Assembly (NCBI GenBank): GCA_000227505.4
Contig: AGIF02000001.1
Coordinates: 640,035 to 704,034, forward strand
Source of the DNA: a gamma proteobacterium HIMB55
GTDB taxonomy: Bacteria; Pseudomonadota; Gammaproteobacteria; Pseudomonadales; Halieaceae
DNA: 64,000 bases
Reading direction: 5' to 3'
A model generated the notes under the pieces. The model searched no databases. It was not told where the DNA came from and saw only the letters and a program-made list of their open reading frames with translations. Each line of letters opens with the position of its first letter. Position 1 is the first letter of the stretch. The translations under genes were made by a program, and so were the position numbers. Below, one piece after another: positions 1-9,410 of this stretch.

Positions 1-2
1 AT

Positions 3-776
3 GAACTCGGTCGCACGCAGTCGTTCAGCCTTTTGGAAGACGTTTACGGCATGGCTCGCGACATGAGTTTTGATTCGGTCACCATGGACTTTTTATTCGG
101 GCTGCCGGGACAAACATCCTCGAGTGTGAAAGATAGCGTTTCAATGATTGCTGAACTGGCCCCTGACGTTCTACTTTGCCAGCAATACACGCGACGACCA
201 CATCAGTTCCCTCATCAAGCTGCAATTGATGAGGGCGCCATGCCGAGCCTGGCTGAGAAACTTGCCATTTTTAACTCCGTCGTTGTCGGTCTTGAGAATC
301 GAGGCTACGAGTGGGTTGGACTCAACGCGTTCGTGAAACGGGGACATCCATTTTCTGTCGCGCAGCAAAATCGGACGCTGGCATACACTGCCCTTGGATA
401 CAGTGCGGGCAAGTCCAAACAGACCCTTGGTGCGGGGATTGGTGCGGTGAGTGAAATTGAGGATGTTGTTGCACAAAATTACATTGATGTCGATGCGTGG
501 AAGATAGCTGTGCAGCAAGGCCATCTGGCGACGCAATTTTTGGTTGAAACGACCGAGTTCGAGTTGGCAAGACGATCTGTCATGCGAAGCCTGATGTGTA
601 ACGTTAGTGTGCCGGTGTCCACGCTGGCTACACCAAAGGTCGTCGATCTTGTCGATTCACTGGAAAGTCAGGGATATACAGAGCGAGAGGGCGGCTTCGT
701 CTACCTCACGTCTTTGGGAAGACTAGCTTTGCCACATTTCTGGTCTGACTCGTCACCAAGGTTTCGTTGGCTTTAG
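3..776 (+). CDS. hemN: HemN-like oxygen-independent coproporphyrinogen III oxidase, 5'-truncated
   Basis: The reading frame is already open at the left edge, so only the C-terminal ~257 residues are present. The family is a radical-SAM enzyme that decarboxylates coproporphyrinogen III to protoporphyrinogen IX, feeding haem and bacteriochlorophyll synthesis. Visible family signatures are MDFLFGLPGQT, the AQQNRTL segment and LGAGIGAVS, followed by the HemN C-terminal winged-helix-like region (RRSVMRSLMCN). The CxxxCxxC iron-sulfur motif would lie upstream of the window. An internal TTG at 33 is in frame but is not the true start, because conserved sequence precedes it. The gene converges on idi with 4 bases between the stops. 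BchE was considered, but the C-terminal domain is HemN-type. Confidence 0.88.
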   Translation, partial: ELGRTQSFSLLEDVYGMARDMSFDSVTMDFLFGLPGQTSSSVKDSVSMIAELAPDVLLCQQYTRRPHQFPHQAAIDEGAMPSLAEKLAIFNSVVVGLENRGYEWVGLNAFVKRGHPFSVAQQNRTLAYTALGYSAGKSKQTLGAGIGAVSEIEDVVAQNYIDVDAWKIAVQQGHLATQFLVETTEFELARRSVMRSLMCNVSVPVSTLATPKVVDLVDSLESQGYTEREGGFVYLTSLGRLALPHFWSDSSPRFRWL

Positions 777-780
777 TAAC

Positions 781-1353
781 TCAAGCAGATAATTTGAGTT
801 CAGATTCGAAATCTTCCCGTAATCGTTGCCACTCCATTGCAAACCAGGGCGTGGTGCCAATGAGCTCGCTGTTGAGCCACGAATCGACCTCTTCACAATC
901 CAGCCATTGGCACTCCTGAATCTCGGAGGGGTTGTAAGAGGGCATAGGTCGGCCATCGACATGGCCTACAAAGACAGAGCAAAGTTCGTGCTCGCTACCG
1001 ACATTTTCGAATTGAGCTTGGTACTCAAATTTAAATAAAAACGTGAGCTTTGCTGAGAGATCGAGTTCCTCTCGTAGCCGTCGTCGTGTAGCCTCTTCAA
1101 GGGTTTCACCACGTCTCGGGTGGCTGCAGCAGGTGTTCGACCAATAGCCTGGCCAGAGAGGTTTCAGTTCACTTCGTCTCTGTAACAAGACTTCGCCAAT
1201 GTCATTGAACAAAAAGATAGAGAAGGCTCTGTGCAGCTTGCCGTTACCTTTGTGAGCGTTCAATTTCTCTTCGAAACCGATAACGTTGTCACTGGGGTCG
1301 ACGAGCATAAGGGGTTCATCGTCGAACGACACGATTGTGGTGTTATCTCTCAT
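781..1353 (-). CDS. idi: Isopentenyl-diphosphate delta-isomerase, type I (Nudix)
   Basis: This 190-residue enzyme interconverts IPP and DMAPP, supplying prenyl units for carotenoids and the bacteriochlorophyll tail. The type I active site is visible: HRAFS near residue 41, NTCCSHP with the catalytic cysteine at 75/76, and the Nudix box RGETLEEATRRRLREEL at 81-97. Length is normal for the bacterial enzyme. It lies downstream of pufA on the same strand, about 220 bases away and beyond a hairpin, so it may have its own promoter or be reached by read-through. Its position inside a photosynthesis cluster fits a dedicated isoprenoid supply role. Confidence 0.95.
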   Translation of the reverse strand: MRDNTTIVSFDDEPLMLVDPSDNVIGFEEKLNAHKGNGKLHRAFSIFLFNDIGEVLLQRRSELKPLWPGYWSNTCCSHPRRGETLEEATRRRLREELDLSAKLTFLFKFEYQAQFENVGSEHELCSVFVGHVDGRPMPSYNPSEIQECQWLDCEEVDSWLNSELIGTTPWFAMEWQRLREDFESELKLSA

Positions 1354-1537
1354 AGCGAGTACCTTTTGTCGTCAACGCGCAGAATAGTGTAAAAAGACCC
1401 ACTCCTTGGGGAAGGACGCGCGAACTTAGCAAGTCGGGTGGAGATCGGCGATCGTAGCTCTGGGGGCAGGGTGATCGCGAAGTCCCGATTGGGTTCACAC
1501 TGCATCGTCTGGGGGCAGCCGGTGCGTGGGTCGAAAC

Positions 1538-1561
1538 ATCGGGGCCCTAGAAGGGCCCGAT
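1538..1561 (-). terminator. Hairpin downstream of pufA
   Basis: GGGCCC arms around a 5-base loop, extended by three further pairs past a bulged G, lie about 15 bases after the pufA stop. There is no clear T-run on the minus strand, so it may protect the 3' end of pufBA mRNA rather than act as an intrinsic terminator. Confidence 0.45.
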
Positions 1562-1574
1562 TCATTGACGGTAC

Positions 1575-1775
1575 TTACTGCCGTGAGGGAGGGAGTGCCT
1601 CCGCCATGGCTGCAGGTGCCGCATATGGACCATCGATCCAGTTGTACTTCGCAGAGCTCAACAGGACGAAGTGGATCAGTACAGCTACCGAGAACAGGAA
1701 CACGCCCTGCGCTACAAGTACCCGACGTGGATCAAATATTCTCCAGATCCGTGAGAAGGGTTGCGTTACAATCAT
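1575..1775 (-). CDS. pufA: Light-harvesting 1 antenna alpha subunit
   Basis: This 66-residue single-span membrane protein binds bacteriochlorophyll in the LH1 ring around the reaction centre. The N-terminal WRIFDPRR is the classic cytoplasmic amphipathic segment of LH1 alpha. It is followed by a hydrophobic span holding the ligand histidine ([10 protein letters not shown]) and the KYNW element that tunes absorption. The C-terminal tail is Ala/Pro-rich. The start at 1775 follows a GGAGAG site. It is the last gene of the puf unit, 73 bases after pufB, and both lie downstream of pufC rather than before pufL. Confidence 0.95.
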   Translation of the reverse strand: MIVTQPFSRIWRIFDPRRVLVAQGVFLFSVAVLIHFVLLSSAKYNWIDGPYAAPAAMAEALPPSRQ

Positions 1776-1848
1776 TTCATCTCTCCATTTGGAATCACGA
1801 CGAGCCCGTCTAGCCGGACAGTCGCTTGTTTAAGGTGATAGTCCCGGA

Positions 1849-2001
1849 TTACATTCCGAACCAGGGCTGCCACTTCCATACAGCAATGTGAGCCGCACTG
1901 GCGATAGCCACAAACGTCCACATGCCTTTCTCGTAAGACCGCATGAACTCGCTAGCTTCGCTAGCAGTGAGTCCTGACATGCCTACATTTTCATCACTCA
2001 T
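1849..2001 (-). CDS. pufB: Light-harvesting 1 antenna beta subunit
   Basis: This 50-residue LH1 beta polypeptide carries the family signature: SGLTASEASEF at the N-terminus, a single membrane helix with the bacteriochlorophyll-ligating histidine in SAAHIAVWKWQPW, and a short aromatic C-terminus. The start at 2001 was chosen because a near-perfect GGAGG Shine-Dalgarno lies 7-8 bases upstream. The frame stays open further upstream to 2163, but that extension has no antenna character. The gene is separated from pufC by 232 bases that contain a strong hairpin. Confidence 0.95.
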   Translation of the reverse strand: MSDENVGMSGLTASEASEFMRSYEKGMWTFVAIASAAHIAVWKWQPWFGM

Positions 2002-2177
2002 GGTTTTACCTCCCATGTAGTAGTTCGCGATCTGTCGCAGCTCAGTAGTGAATACCGTGTTACGACGTCCTTCATCTGACCGTAGATGCAGAGCATCGCG
2101 GGTCAAAAGATCTTCCCGGAGAAACGCCTGTCTTAGCACGCAACCCTGGGTAGATATGTCCACACTCCCGTGTGGTT

Positions 2178-2202
2178 GCGAGGGCAGGGCAGACGCCCTC
2201 GC
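2178..2202 (-). other. Intercistronic hairpin between pufC and pufB
   Basis: A perfect 8-bp stem (GCGAGGGC/GCCCTCGC) with a 9-base loop lies 30-55 bases after the pufC stop. No T-run follows on the minus strand. Its place between reaction-centre and antenna genes suggests an mRNA segment boundary or decay barrier that allows different antenna and reaction-centre levels. That role is inferred by analogy with the known pufA-pufL hairpin of Rhodobacter. Confidence 0.6.
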
Positions 2203-2233
2203 GTATAAATTTATTCACTCTCTGCCGAGTGAT

Positions 2234-3331
2234 TTACTGATCACCACCGGTGGTCATATCTGCCATGCCGGCTGCAGCTTCTGACATTTCTTCAGCTGCT
2301 TCGGCGGGAGCCTCAGGCTCTGGTTTGGCGAGCTTCGCAAGGTTTGGATAGTCCTTGATCATGTTCGCGCCAAGCAGTGGCTTGTAAGCACCTTGGTGAC
2401 AGGTTTCACAGTTAACCTTTTGAGCATCGCCAAGCTTTCCGAGGCGGTGCGGTGGCAGCCAGTCAGTGGTTGGATCAACGTATTCGTTGTTCATTTCACG
2501 GACCATTCGGATGCCATGCCATGCTCTGACTCGCTGTGGTGAGCTCTCCTCCCAAGAGAAGAACGCACGCGAGTTGTGGCAGTAGGTACAGTTAACGCCG
2601 AGTGCGCTTGAGAAATGCATCATGAGGCTGTAACCCCACTCTGACTCTTTCAGCGATACACCACCTTCATCACGCAGCGCAGTGGTTCCCGCGTGACGAC
2701 CGTTTCTATCGTCGAGTAGATAGGGCGTGAAGGGGTCCACAGGTAGAGAGGCGAGACCAGCTGCAACTGACGATACATTCTGCATCTGATTCTTCATGCC
2801 GCCCGCAACCTTGTGGCCAGGGTTAATGTTCCATACATACTCAGGAACGTTGTTGCCGCGGTGACAGGTGTAGCAGGTGACACCGGCACCACCGACGTGC
2901 TGACTCCAGTTTTCGTTGGCGTTTTGCGTCATCTGAATCATGACGCGAGCCACTTTCTTGGTGTATAGCGTGTCAGCCGCAAAACCCTCACCGGCAACGT
3001 GGCAGTAATTACAGCCCTCTTCAGGTGAGACCCATTGGGTGATAGCCGCCATCAGCCGCGTGAACTCGCCAACCGAGAGGTCACCCAATACTTGGACGTT
3101 CTGATAGATGTCTTTTGCCTTTGGTCCAACAGCTGGTACTGCGGGGATGGCCTCCGGCATAACATTGTCAGCTGCAAGCTCGTCGAGTCGGTCTGGATTG
3201 TATAAACCCTCCATACCGGTGCCTCGATAGCCCCATTGAGTTGATTCGGGTGGTGGCATTTCACAGCCACCGAGCAATAGCGCAGTACCCAGACCAACAG
3301 TTGCAAATAGTTTGGTCGTTAGCGTTTTCAT
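2234..3331 (-). CDS. pufC: Reaction-centre tetraheme cytochrome c subunit, lipoprotein
   Basis: PufC re-reduces the photo-oxidised special pair. The 365-residue protein has a lipoprotein signal (LLLGGC, Cys23) and four haem motifs: CNYCH 107-111, CYTCH 153-157, CTYCH 248-252 and CETCH 308-312. This is the classical tetraheme layout. The tail after residue 335 is an Ala/Glu/Met-rich extension of low complexity. The start at 3331 forms an ATGA overlap with the pufM stop, and an in-frame extension to 3544 only repeats pufM DNA. It is periplasmic and membrane-anchored through the lipid. pufL, pufM and pufC are consecutive and probably co-translated. Confidence 0.96.
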   Translation of the reverse strand: MKTLTTKLFATVGLGTALLLGGCEMPPPESTQWGYRGTGMEGLYNPDRLDELAADNVMPEAIPAVPAVGPKAKDIYQNVQVLGDLSVGEFTRLMAAITQWVSPEEGCNYCHVAGEGFAADTLYTKKVARVMIQMTQNANENWSQHVGGAGVTCYTCHRGNNVPEYVWNINPGHKVAGGMKNQMQNVSSVAAGLASLPVDPFTPYLLDDRNGRHAGTTALRDEGGVSLKESEWGYSLMMHFSSALGVNCTYCHNSRAFFSWEESSPQRVRAWHGIRMVREMNNEYVDPTTDWLPPHRLGKLGDAQKVNCETCHQGAYKPLLGANMIKDYPNLAKLAKPEPEAPAEAAEEMSEAAAGMADMTTGGDQ

Positions 3332-4302
3332 TGTGCACCCTCTGTCAGTAGTGGATCGACGACGGCTTCGCCAATCATTGGATAGCTTGGAACCAGTCCG
3401 TGCTTCATGCCCCATAGGTACCAGTTTTCGACAACTGTTCCGGTAAGGATGATGCCGATACCGCCGGTAACGCACGTCAGTACACCGAACCACCATGCCC
3501 ACTTGTGGATTGATTCCATTGAGGCGTTGAAGCCCATGGTCCATCTCCAGAAGAGAGCGCCACGCTCAGCAGCCGTTCCTCGGTCAGTGATCTGATCGAT
3601 CTCACGATCAGCGCCATATCGGCTGGTTGCCAAAATGGTTGCACCGTGCATGGCGAACAGAACCGCTGATCCGTATAGGAAGAAAATGCTCCACATGTGG
3701 AAGGGGTTGTAGAACAAGTTTCCGTATCGCAGCGAGAAGGCTGCCGTCCAGTCAAGGTGTGGGAAGATCCCGAACGGCACCGCTTCTGACCAGCTTCCCA
3801 TGAGTACAGGGCGAATAAAGCCAAGTACCAGATAGAGCCAGATTGCAGCTGCGAATGCCCAGGCCATTTGATTGCCCATGCCATAGTTATTGCCAAGAGC
3901 AAATGTGCGCCACCACCACAACATAATGGACAGTGTTAGGAACGCACCGGCAATCAGCCACCAGCCACCATCATTCAACGGTGGGAAGGATAGGCCGTAT
4001 TGGGGGCCGGGCGGCTCGAGGGCGAGCCAGAACAGCTGGCGTACAAACTCAATGGGATCCCAGTTCACGGACGCAAACATGTTGAGTCCGATGATTAGGA
4101 AGGCGATGGTACCCGTGAATAGGGCAGCTACACCCAGTGGACCTAAGTAGATAGGGCCTATCTGAGCATCACCTAATTTACCCATCCAGTAGCTGTGGGT
4201 CAGGATGCCCGTCCGATCATCGTGAGTATTCTCGACGGGGACGCCTGCGTAGTCCGGTGCTGCCACCTGGACCGTTGTAAAGATATTTTGATATTCAATC
4301 AT
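3328..4302 (-). CDS. pufM: Photosynthetic reaction centre M subunit
   Basis: This is the 324-residue M subunit of a type II quinone reaction centre, with five transmembrane helices that bind bacteriochlorophyll, bacteriopheophytin and quinone together with PufL. Recognisable segments are the N-terminal [11 protein letters not shown], the chlorophyll-ligand helix around [10 protein letters not shown], the [11 protein letters not shown] segment that supplies the iron-ligand glutamate, and the last-helix region [11 protein letters not shown]. It starts 16 bases after the pufL stop, behind an AAGGGGATC site, and ends in a 4-base overlap with pufC. Confidence 0.97.
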   Translation of the reverse strand: MIEYQNIFTTVQVAAPDYAGVPVENTHDDRTGILTHSYWMGKLGDAQIGPIYLGPLGVAALFTGTIAFLIIGLNMFASVNWDPIEFVRQLFWLALEPPGPQYGLSFPPLNDGGWWLIAGAFLTLSIMLWWWRTFALGNNYGMGNQMAWAFAAAIWLYLVLGFIRPVLMGSWSEAVPFGIFPHLDWTAAFSLRYGNLFYNPFHMWSIFFLYGSAVLFAMHGATILATSRYGADREIDQITDRGTAAERGALFWRWTMGFNASMESIHKWAWWFGVLTCVTGGIGIILTGTVVENWYLWGMKHGLVPSYPMIGEAVVDPLLTEGAQ

Positions 4303-4318
4303 CGTAGTGATCCCCTTA

Positions 4319-5143
4319 TCAGTACCAAATTGGTAGCGTTAGCCACCAGTTCCACCATTCAGGCCATCCCTTCGTCCAGAAAGGACCGCTGATGACGATA
4401 CAAACAGCACTCCAGAAGGCCGCTGATATAGCGACGAAGGTGCCGAGTCGGTGAATACCTAAAGCGCCGATTGAGTAACCGATGTCGTCACGGAAGTAAG
4501 TGTTCTCGTGCTCTCCTGTCTTGACGGTTTCACCGGCCCGAGGGTTGGTAGCCATCAGAATGAGAGATCCGTGCATCGATAACGCAAGTGCAGTGGTGAA
4601 GAAGAAGGTCACCGCGAGCATGTGCGCTGGGTTGTAGTGGAAGTGGAGGAATTGGTAACCCACGTTCGACACCCAGTCTAAGTGGCTCATGATGCCGTAT
4701 GGGAAGCCATGACCCCAGGCGCCCAGCAGCACAGGGCGAATGATTACCAGCGTGATGTAGGCGAGTACCGCGAACGAGAACGCGAAGGGTACATGCAGTC
4801 CCATACCGAGTTTTCGAGAGATCTCAACCTGCCGCAGGATCCACGACACAAAGGCGCCGGTCGCGCAAATCGTGATGATTTGCCACAGTCCGCCCTCCTT
4901 CAACGGTGCCAATCCCAATCCGTATGACAGATCAGGTGGGGCGATATTTATCCGCCAAATATTCCATGTATCGCCTAAGGCTGCGCCATAGAAAATCAGG
5001 GCTGTCCCCGTAACGGCGAAGAAAAGGGTCGTTATCCCGAAGAAACCGACGTAAAACGGCCCCATCCAGAAATCGAAAAGATCGCCGCCGAGAAGGGTTC
5101 CCCCTCGGACTCGATACTTTTTCTCAAAGCTCATCATCGACAT
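4319..5143 (-). CDS. pufL: Photosynthetic reaction centre L subunit
   Basis: This 274-residue L subunit has the family N-terminus [20 protein letters not shown], five membrane helices and the conserved [12 protein letters not shown] ligand helix. The C-terminal [13 protein letters not shown] is also characteristic. The start at 5143 is supported by an AAGGGAGAAG site 6-7 bases upstream; two nearby in-frame ATG codons give proteins 2 or 3 residues shorter. It follows a small PufQ-like gene by 110 bases, where pufBA would stand in Rhodobacter. Confidence 0.97.
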   Translation of the reverse strand: MSMMSFEKKYRVRGGTLLGGDLFDFWMGPFYVGFFGITTLFFAVTGTALIFYGAALGDTWNIWRINIAPPDLSYGLGLAPLKEGGLWQIITICATGAFVSWILRQVEISRKLGMGLHVPFAFSFAVLAYITLVIIRPVLLGAWGHGFPYGIMSHLDWVSNVGYQFLHFHYNPAHMLAVTFFFTTALALSMHGSLILMATNPRAGETVKTGEHENTYFRDDIGYSIGALGIHRLGTFVAISAAFWSAVCIVISGPFWTKGWPEWWNWWLTLPIWY

Positions 5144-5253
5144 TGCATACTTCTCCCTTCCGAGCGCTAGGCGCTCCGTTTTCCTGGTCCTCGGTGGCTC
5201 TTCGGACCGTGTTATCTATCTCCAGACCCTTAGGGGCCTGGAACCACACAAAG

Positions 5254-5460
5254 CTAAATTTTCATAAAGGCATAAGGCGCTACACTGCTTGCCGCCCGTT
5301 TCGCCTCCTGCCAACAGTTGAGCTCGTGCTGTCGCACCAACTTCACCCGTTTAATCACTGCCTGCCCCAAAAACCACATGAACATCGTGATAAACAGCAA
5401 CCGAAACTGAAGGTGTTCCCAAACAGTTTTGCGTTCTGTATTTCGCTTGGTTGTGGTCAT
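5254..5460 (-). CDS. pufQ: PufQ-like small membrane protein
   Basis: This 68-residue protein lies directly after bchZ, the place of pufQ in the Rhodobacter superoperon. It has a charged N-terminus, one hydrophobic span (about residues 18-36) and a C-terminal tail NCWQEAKRAASSVAPYAFMKI-like in which W, EA, P and F fall where PufQ has its W..A..P..F tail. PufQ is known as a factor for bacteriochlorophyll delivery or early pigment steps. The start at 5460 follows a strong GGGAGGAAGC site; a longer start at 5517 overlaps the bchZ stop (ATGA) and has a GAGGGG site. Assignment rests on position and architecture, so it could be an unrelated small protein. Confidence 0.55.
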   Translation of the reverse strand: MTTTKRNTERKTVWEHLQFRLLFITMFMWFLGQAVIKRVKLVRQHELNCWQEAKRAASSVAPYAFMKI

Positions 5461-5513
5461 GCTTCCTCCCGTCATCGACGTTTGTCGTGCCGTGTTGTTG
5501 TAATTCGAATCCC

Positions 5514-6959
5514 TCATGCGACACCCCTCAGTTGAAGTTCATGGCTCGCATCGAGCACATGCATGGCATTCACCGCGTCCGAACTATCCGCGCGTGCTGC
5601 TTGCTCAGCGCTATCGCGCAGACGCTTAGCAGCCGAAATACGGACTAAAACGGGTTGCTCTTCGATGATTTGATCCAGCAGTGCTTGCGCATCGTCCAGC
5701 CATGGAAGGCTGGCGCGCGTTGGAGTTGCAACGGTTTGATCGAGGTCTGTGCCAAGGGGCAAAATATTGAATAAGGCGTCGAAAAGAGCGTTACACACCT
5801 CTTGAATCAGGTAACAGGCGCCTGCGTATCCCATGAACGGCGTGCCGGTATGACGGCGAATGATCGTTCCAGGCAGCGATGCAGGGATGAACATGCTTCT
5901 GCCACCTGCCTCGGCGACGTACATGCGTTCGTTGTACCCACCAAAGACAATCAGAGGGCCTGTCTTGTAGATCGACTCTCTAACTTCCTTGTTATCGGGT
6001 TTCACGCCTGCTTTACGGGAGTAGTGGAAGGCACAGGGCAAACCCAGGTCCTCCTCTAGGAAATGTCGAAGCCCTCGGGTGTAGGTTTCGGTCGCTACAA
6101 CACCAAAATTGGCGGTTGCGAAGAAATCTTGTGTCACAGAGCGCCAAAGATCCCAGACAGGCTTGAGCGTGGTCATTTTTTCCTGCGCGATAAAGGGCTC
6201 TGGATCGATATCCAACAACTCGCCGAGCTTGCGGAGGAACTTCGTCGTACTGTCTAGACCAATGGGCGCCTGCAAATAAGGCTTATCGAGGGTTTCGCAA
6301 AGCTTTCTACCAAACTCTCGATACATGCAAATATTGACCGCAGCGTCATCGAGCTTGGGTATCTCGTTAAGATGGCAACCCAACGGGAAGACCATATTTA
6401 CTTCAACACCCATACCGGCGAGAAGTCGCTGGATTTCAGCGAGATCTGACCAGGTATTGAAGTAGCCGTAGGCTGGCCCAATGATATTGACCGTTTTGGA
6501 AGGCGTATCAGCCGTTTTCTTCGCTTTACGCTTTTTGTTTGCGCCGTACTGCTCCCAAAGCCATACAAGCGCGCGGTCAGCGCTCTGCCACTGATCTTCA
6601 TCGATCGTGCGCGGAAGGAAGCGTTTAATGTTCGTGTCCTCGGGGGTTACACCACCGCCGATCATCTCTGCGATCGAGCCAGTAACGACAACCGAAGGCT
6701 TTTTCGGATCAAGTGTATGGTGTGCTCGGCGGAGAGCTCCTTCTGTACCATGCTGCCCTAGCTCCTCTTCAGCGAGGCCTGTAACAACAATGGGCAGCTC
6801 GTGTGGAGGGAGGCCGTCTGTGTAGTGGAGTACCGAAGTAACCGGCAGGTTTTCGCAGCCTACAGGCCCGTCGATGATGACTTGTAGGCCTTTGACGGCT
6901 GTAAAAACGTAAACAGAGCCCCAGTATCCGCCGGCGCGGTCGTGATCTAGTACTAGCAT
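5514..6959 (-). CDS. bchZ: Chlorophyllide a reductase subunit Z
   Basis: BchZ is one of two nitrogenase MoFe-like subunits of chlorophyllide a oxidoreductase, which reduces ring B to make the bacteriochlorin. The 481-residue protein starts [14 protein letters not shown], the family N-terminus, and carries [19 protein letters not shown] with an iron-sulfur-ligand cysteine and a PLGCHLNE segment. The start at 6959 overlaps the bchY stop as TAATG; an upstream in-frame start at 7007 would lie wholly inside bchY. It acts with BchX (reductase) and BchY in the cytoplasm. Confidence 0.96.
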   Translation of the reverse strand: MLVLDHDRAGGYWGSVYVFTAVKGLQVIIDGPVGCENLPVTSVLHYTDGLPPHELPIVVTGLAEEELGQHGTEGALRRAHHTLDPKKPSVVVTGSIAEMIGGGVTPEDTNIKRFLPRTIDEDQWQSADRALVWLWEQYGANKKRKAKKTADTPSKTVNIIGPAYGYFNTWSDLAEIQRLLAGMGVEVNMVFPLGCHLNEIPKLDDAAVNICMYREFGRKLCETLDKPYLQAPIGLDSTTKFLRKLGELLDIDPEPFIAQEKMTTLKPVWDLWRSVTQDFFATANFGVVATETYTRGLRHFLEEDLGLPCAFHYSRKAGVKPDNKEVRESIYKTGPLIVFGGYNERMYVAEAGGRSMFIPASLPGTIIRRHTGTPFMGYAGACYLIQEVCNALFDALFNILPLGTDLDQTVATPTRASLPWLDDAQALLDQIIEEQPVLVRISAAKRLRDSAEQAARADSSDAVNAMHVLDASHELQLRGVA

Positions 6960-8422
6960 TAGCAGGTACCTCCCACGCCCGTTTTGGCGATAATTTCGGG
7001 TGTCCAAACGCCGCTCGTGGGGCCTTCACCGACGCCCTCGAAGAATGACTCCATCGCAATCATGCGCGGCTGGTTGGCAAGCGCACTGTTGATCACTTGT
7101 GCCACCGAACCTGCACCCGCAGCACCCATTAGTGGGCGAGCAGAGATGAGGTTGGTGAAGTACAAACTAGGAATAGAGCGCTCTTTTGCCTTCTGAACAA
7201 TCGGCGTCGTGCCGATAACGAGATCGGGCTGGAAAGTCTCCATTGCGATGAGGTCGTCCTCGAGCGAAGCCCGGAATTTGACTGAAACGCCTTTGCTTTC
7301 AAGCCATTCAGCATCTGCGGCGGAGAACTCTGTCTTAGGACAGGCTGACCCGACATAGGCAACGTCAGCGCCGCTCTCAATCAGTAGTCGAGCAACCAGT
7401 AATTCTGATCCTTCATAACCGGAGAGCGTAATCTTTGCGTCGATGGGGTTGTTATCCAAAGCCGCTCTTATGGCACTCTTTTGTGTGCTTATCGCAGCAT
7501 CAATCGAGGCCTTGTCGGTGCCTAACACCGCGCCCATTGCTTCTAACCATGCCGCTGTACCCTCAACACCAACAGGTGCGGAGCCAACGAGCGGTCTACC
7601 GGCAGCGCGGAACTGTCGTGCCGTCGCGGCATAGAAGGGGTGAATCATTGCCCCGACCTTGCAATCAAGTGCACCGTAGAGTTCTCGCCATTCCCGAGTG
7701 GGGACTACGGGACCTGCAGCGGCACCCAAAGAGTCGAGAAGTCGATCAATGGTTATGGCATCAACAGGGAACATCTCGCCCACGAGTGCCACGGTTGGCT
7801 TGTCTTTTTGGGACTCGCTTTGCACGGGGCGAGCAACGGGTCCTGCTTCGATCTCACCGCGGGCGTACTCGAGCATAGCTCCAGCAAGCACGTCCTTCGC
7901 TTCGGCGTGTGTGGGGACACCAAAACCAGGTACGTCGATACCGACGATTCTTACGCCGTTAATCTCTTTCGGAAGAAGATCTAAGGGCACCCCAGAAGCT
8001 GTGGGCACGCACAAGTTGATAACAACAACTGCGTCATTGGCCTCAGGGTCTGCAAGATCGTGAGCAGCCTCTCGAATATCTTCGAAAAGCTTCCCGGTTA
8101 CTAGCGATTCAGAGTCAAATGGCACGTAGCCGACTGTTCGCTTGGCACCATAGAAGTGAGAGGTAAAGGTCAGGCCGTAAACACAGCAGGCCGAACCCGA
8201 CAGTACCGTTGCCGTCCTGCGCATGCGCAGACCAACACGTAATGAACCAAAAGCAGGGCACATACTCTGTGGCTGATCGTGAGGCCCTTTCGGATAATCC
8301 TCAGCGAACTGAGCCATAAGCTCATTCTTCCCAGCAGCCGTCGCAGCGGCAGCTAATTGCTCTGCGCTTGCGTGACAGCCGAGTTCCTTTGTCTCGATGA
8401 TATCGGTCTCAGACATTGTCAT
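6959..8422 (-). CDS. bchY: Chlorophyllide a reductase subunit Y
   Basis: This 487-residue subunit is the partner of BchZ in chlorophyllide a oxidoreductase. The family region is clear from [19 protein letters not shown] through [20 protein letters not shown], including cysteines expected to help hold the 4Fe-4S cluster. It overlaps bchX by 14 bases at its start and bchZ by one base at its end, indicating tight translational coupling. An alternative start two codons downstream (8416) cannot be excluded. Confidence 0.96.
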   Translation of the reverse strand: MTMSETDIIETKELGCHASAEQLAAAATAAGKNELMAQFAEDYPKGPHDQPQSMCPAFGSLRVGLRMRRTATVLSGSACCVYGLTFTSHFYGAKRTVGYVPFDSESLVTGKLFEDIREAAHDLADPEANDAVVVINLCVPTASGVPLDLLPKEINGVRIVGIDVPGFGVPTHAEAKDVLAGAMLEYARGEIEAGPVARPVQSESQKDKPTVALVGEMFPVDAITIDRLLDSLGAAAGPVVPTREWRELYGALDCKVGAMIHPFYAATARQFRAAGRPLVGSAPVGVEGTAAWLEAMGAVLGTDKASIDAAISTQKSAIRAALDNNPIDAKITLSGYEGSELLVARLLIESGADVAYVGSACPKTEFSAADAEWLESKGVSVKFRASLEDDLIAMETFQPDLVIGTTPIVQKAKERSIPSLYFTNLISARPLMGAAGAGSVAQVINSALANQPRMIAMESFFEGVGEGPTSGVWTPEIIAKTGVGGTC

Positions 8423-9410
8423 AGACGACCTCGAGAGAAGGTTTGTTAAGTGTTTCTACGTTGCAGAGGTCTGCCAGCGTGGCGGGCTGTAAAACAACGT
8501 CTCTACCGACTTCATCGCCATCGAAAAGACCGAGAAGTTCATCTTGGGTCATTGGGGTAGGTCGATGAGGAGGCGCCTCGGCAGCATTCTGCGCCAAGCC
8601 CGCAAAAAGAGGACCCCACTCACCGTCGGGGTGTCCGATAATCTCGTAACTCGCACTCTTGCGGCGTATATCTTCGTTGGCTGGAATAGAGGCGAGCTCA
8701 GGAATACCTACTGCTTCGCAGAAGGCTTGAGCTTGTCCTGTGCCGTCATCCTTGTTGGTTACCATGCCGGCAACGCCAACATTACCGCCAAGTTTTCGGA
8801 AGTACTCGACAGCCGAACAAACATTGTTCGCAACATAGAGTGATTGCAGGTCGTTCGATGCGACTACAATCACTTTTTGACACATATCGCGTGCGATAGG
8901 CAGGCCGAATCCGCCACAAACAACGTCACCCAAGAAGTCGAGGAGAACGTAGTCGAAGTCCCAGTCGTGGAAACCAAGTTTTTCTAGCGTTTCGAAGCCG
9001 TGAATGATGCCGCGACCACCACAACCTCGGCCCACTTCAGGGCCACCCAACTCCATGGCGTAAACGCCATCGCGTTTGAAGCATACGTCTTCAACGCGGC
9101 ACTCTTCGCCAGCGGCTTTTTTCGCTGATGCGGTTTCAATAATGGTGGGACAGGCTTTGCCACCAAACAATAGCGAGGTGGTATCACTCTTCGGGTCGCA
9201 GCCAATCAGCAGTACTTTTTTACCCTGCTGAGCCATCATGTAGCTTAGATTGGCGAGCGTGAAGCTCTTGCCAATGCCACCTTTGCCGTAAATGGCGATG
9301 ATTTGCGTGCCTTCGGCGTTGTCAGCTGAGGTTGCAAGTAGGTCTGCCCTTTCTCCACTTGCTTCTAAGCCAGGATCATATTCTGTTGCGGTTGCAATCG
9401 TTGTGCTCAT
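8409..9410 (-). CDS. bchX: Chlorophyllide a reductase iron protein subunit X
   Basis: BchX is the NifH-like ATP-dependent electron donor of chlorophyllide a oxidoreductase. The 333-residue protein has the P-loop GKGGIGKS at 42-49, the conserved GCDPKSDTT segment and the cysteines of the subunit-bridging 4Fe-4S cluster in GGRGCGGRGI-type and VVCGGFGLP contexts. It overlaps bchC by ATGA at its start and bchY at its end. Confidence 0.97.
   Translation of the reverse strand: MSTTIATATEYDPGLEASGERADLLATSADNAEGTQIIAIYGKGGIGKSFTLANLSYMMAQQGKKVLLIGCDPKSDTTSLLFGGKACPTIIETASAKKAAGEECRVEDVCFKRDGVYAMELGGPEVGRGCGGRGIIHGFETLEKLGFHDWDFDYVLLDFLGDVVCGGFGLPIARDMCQKVIVVASNDLQSLYVANNVCSAVEYFRKLGGNVGVAGMVTNKDDGTGQAQAFCEAVGIPELASIPANEDIRRKSASYEIIGHPDGEWGPLFAGLAQNAAEAPPHRPTPMTQDELLGLFDGDEVGRDVVLQPATLADLCNVETLNKPSLEVVYDNV

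Noticed and set aside
1-776. BchE (anaerobic cyclase) as identity of the left-edge radical-SAM fragment
   Set aside because: The C-terminal half follows HemN (LGAGIGAVS and RRSVMRSLMCN segments), not BchE.
1350-1565. 71-codon open frame between pufA and idi on the minus strand
   Set aside because: It begins in the hairpin after pufA, overlaps the idi start, has no ribosome site and encodes no recognisable protein.
2002-2163. Upstream extension of pufB (54 extra codons)
   Set aside because: The extension has no antenna sequence, while the ATG at 2001 has a near-perfect GGAGG site and gives a normal 50-residue LH1 beta.
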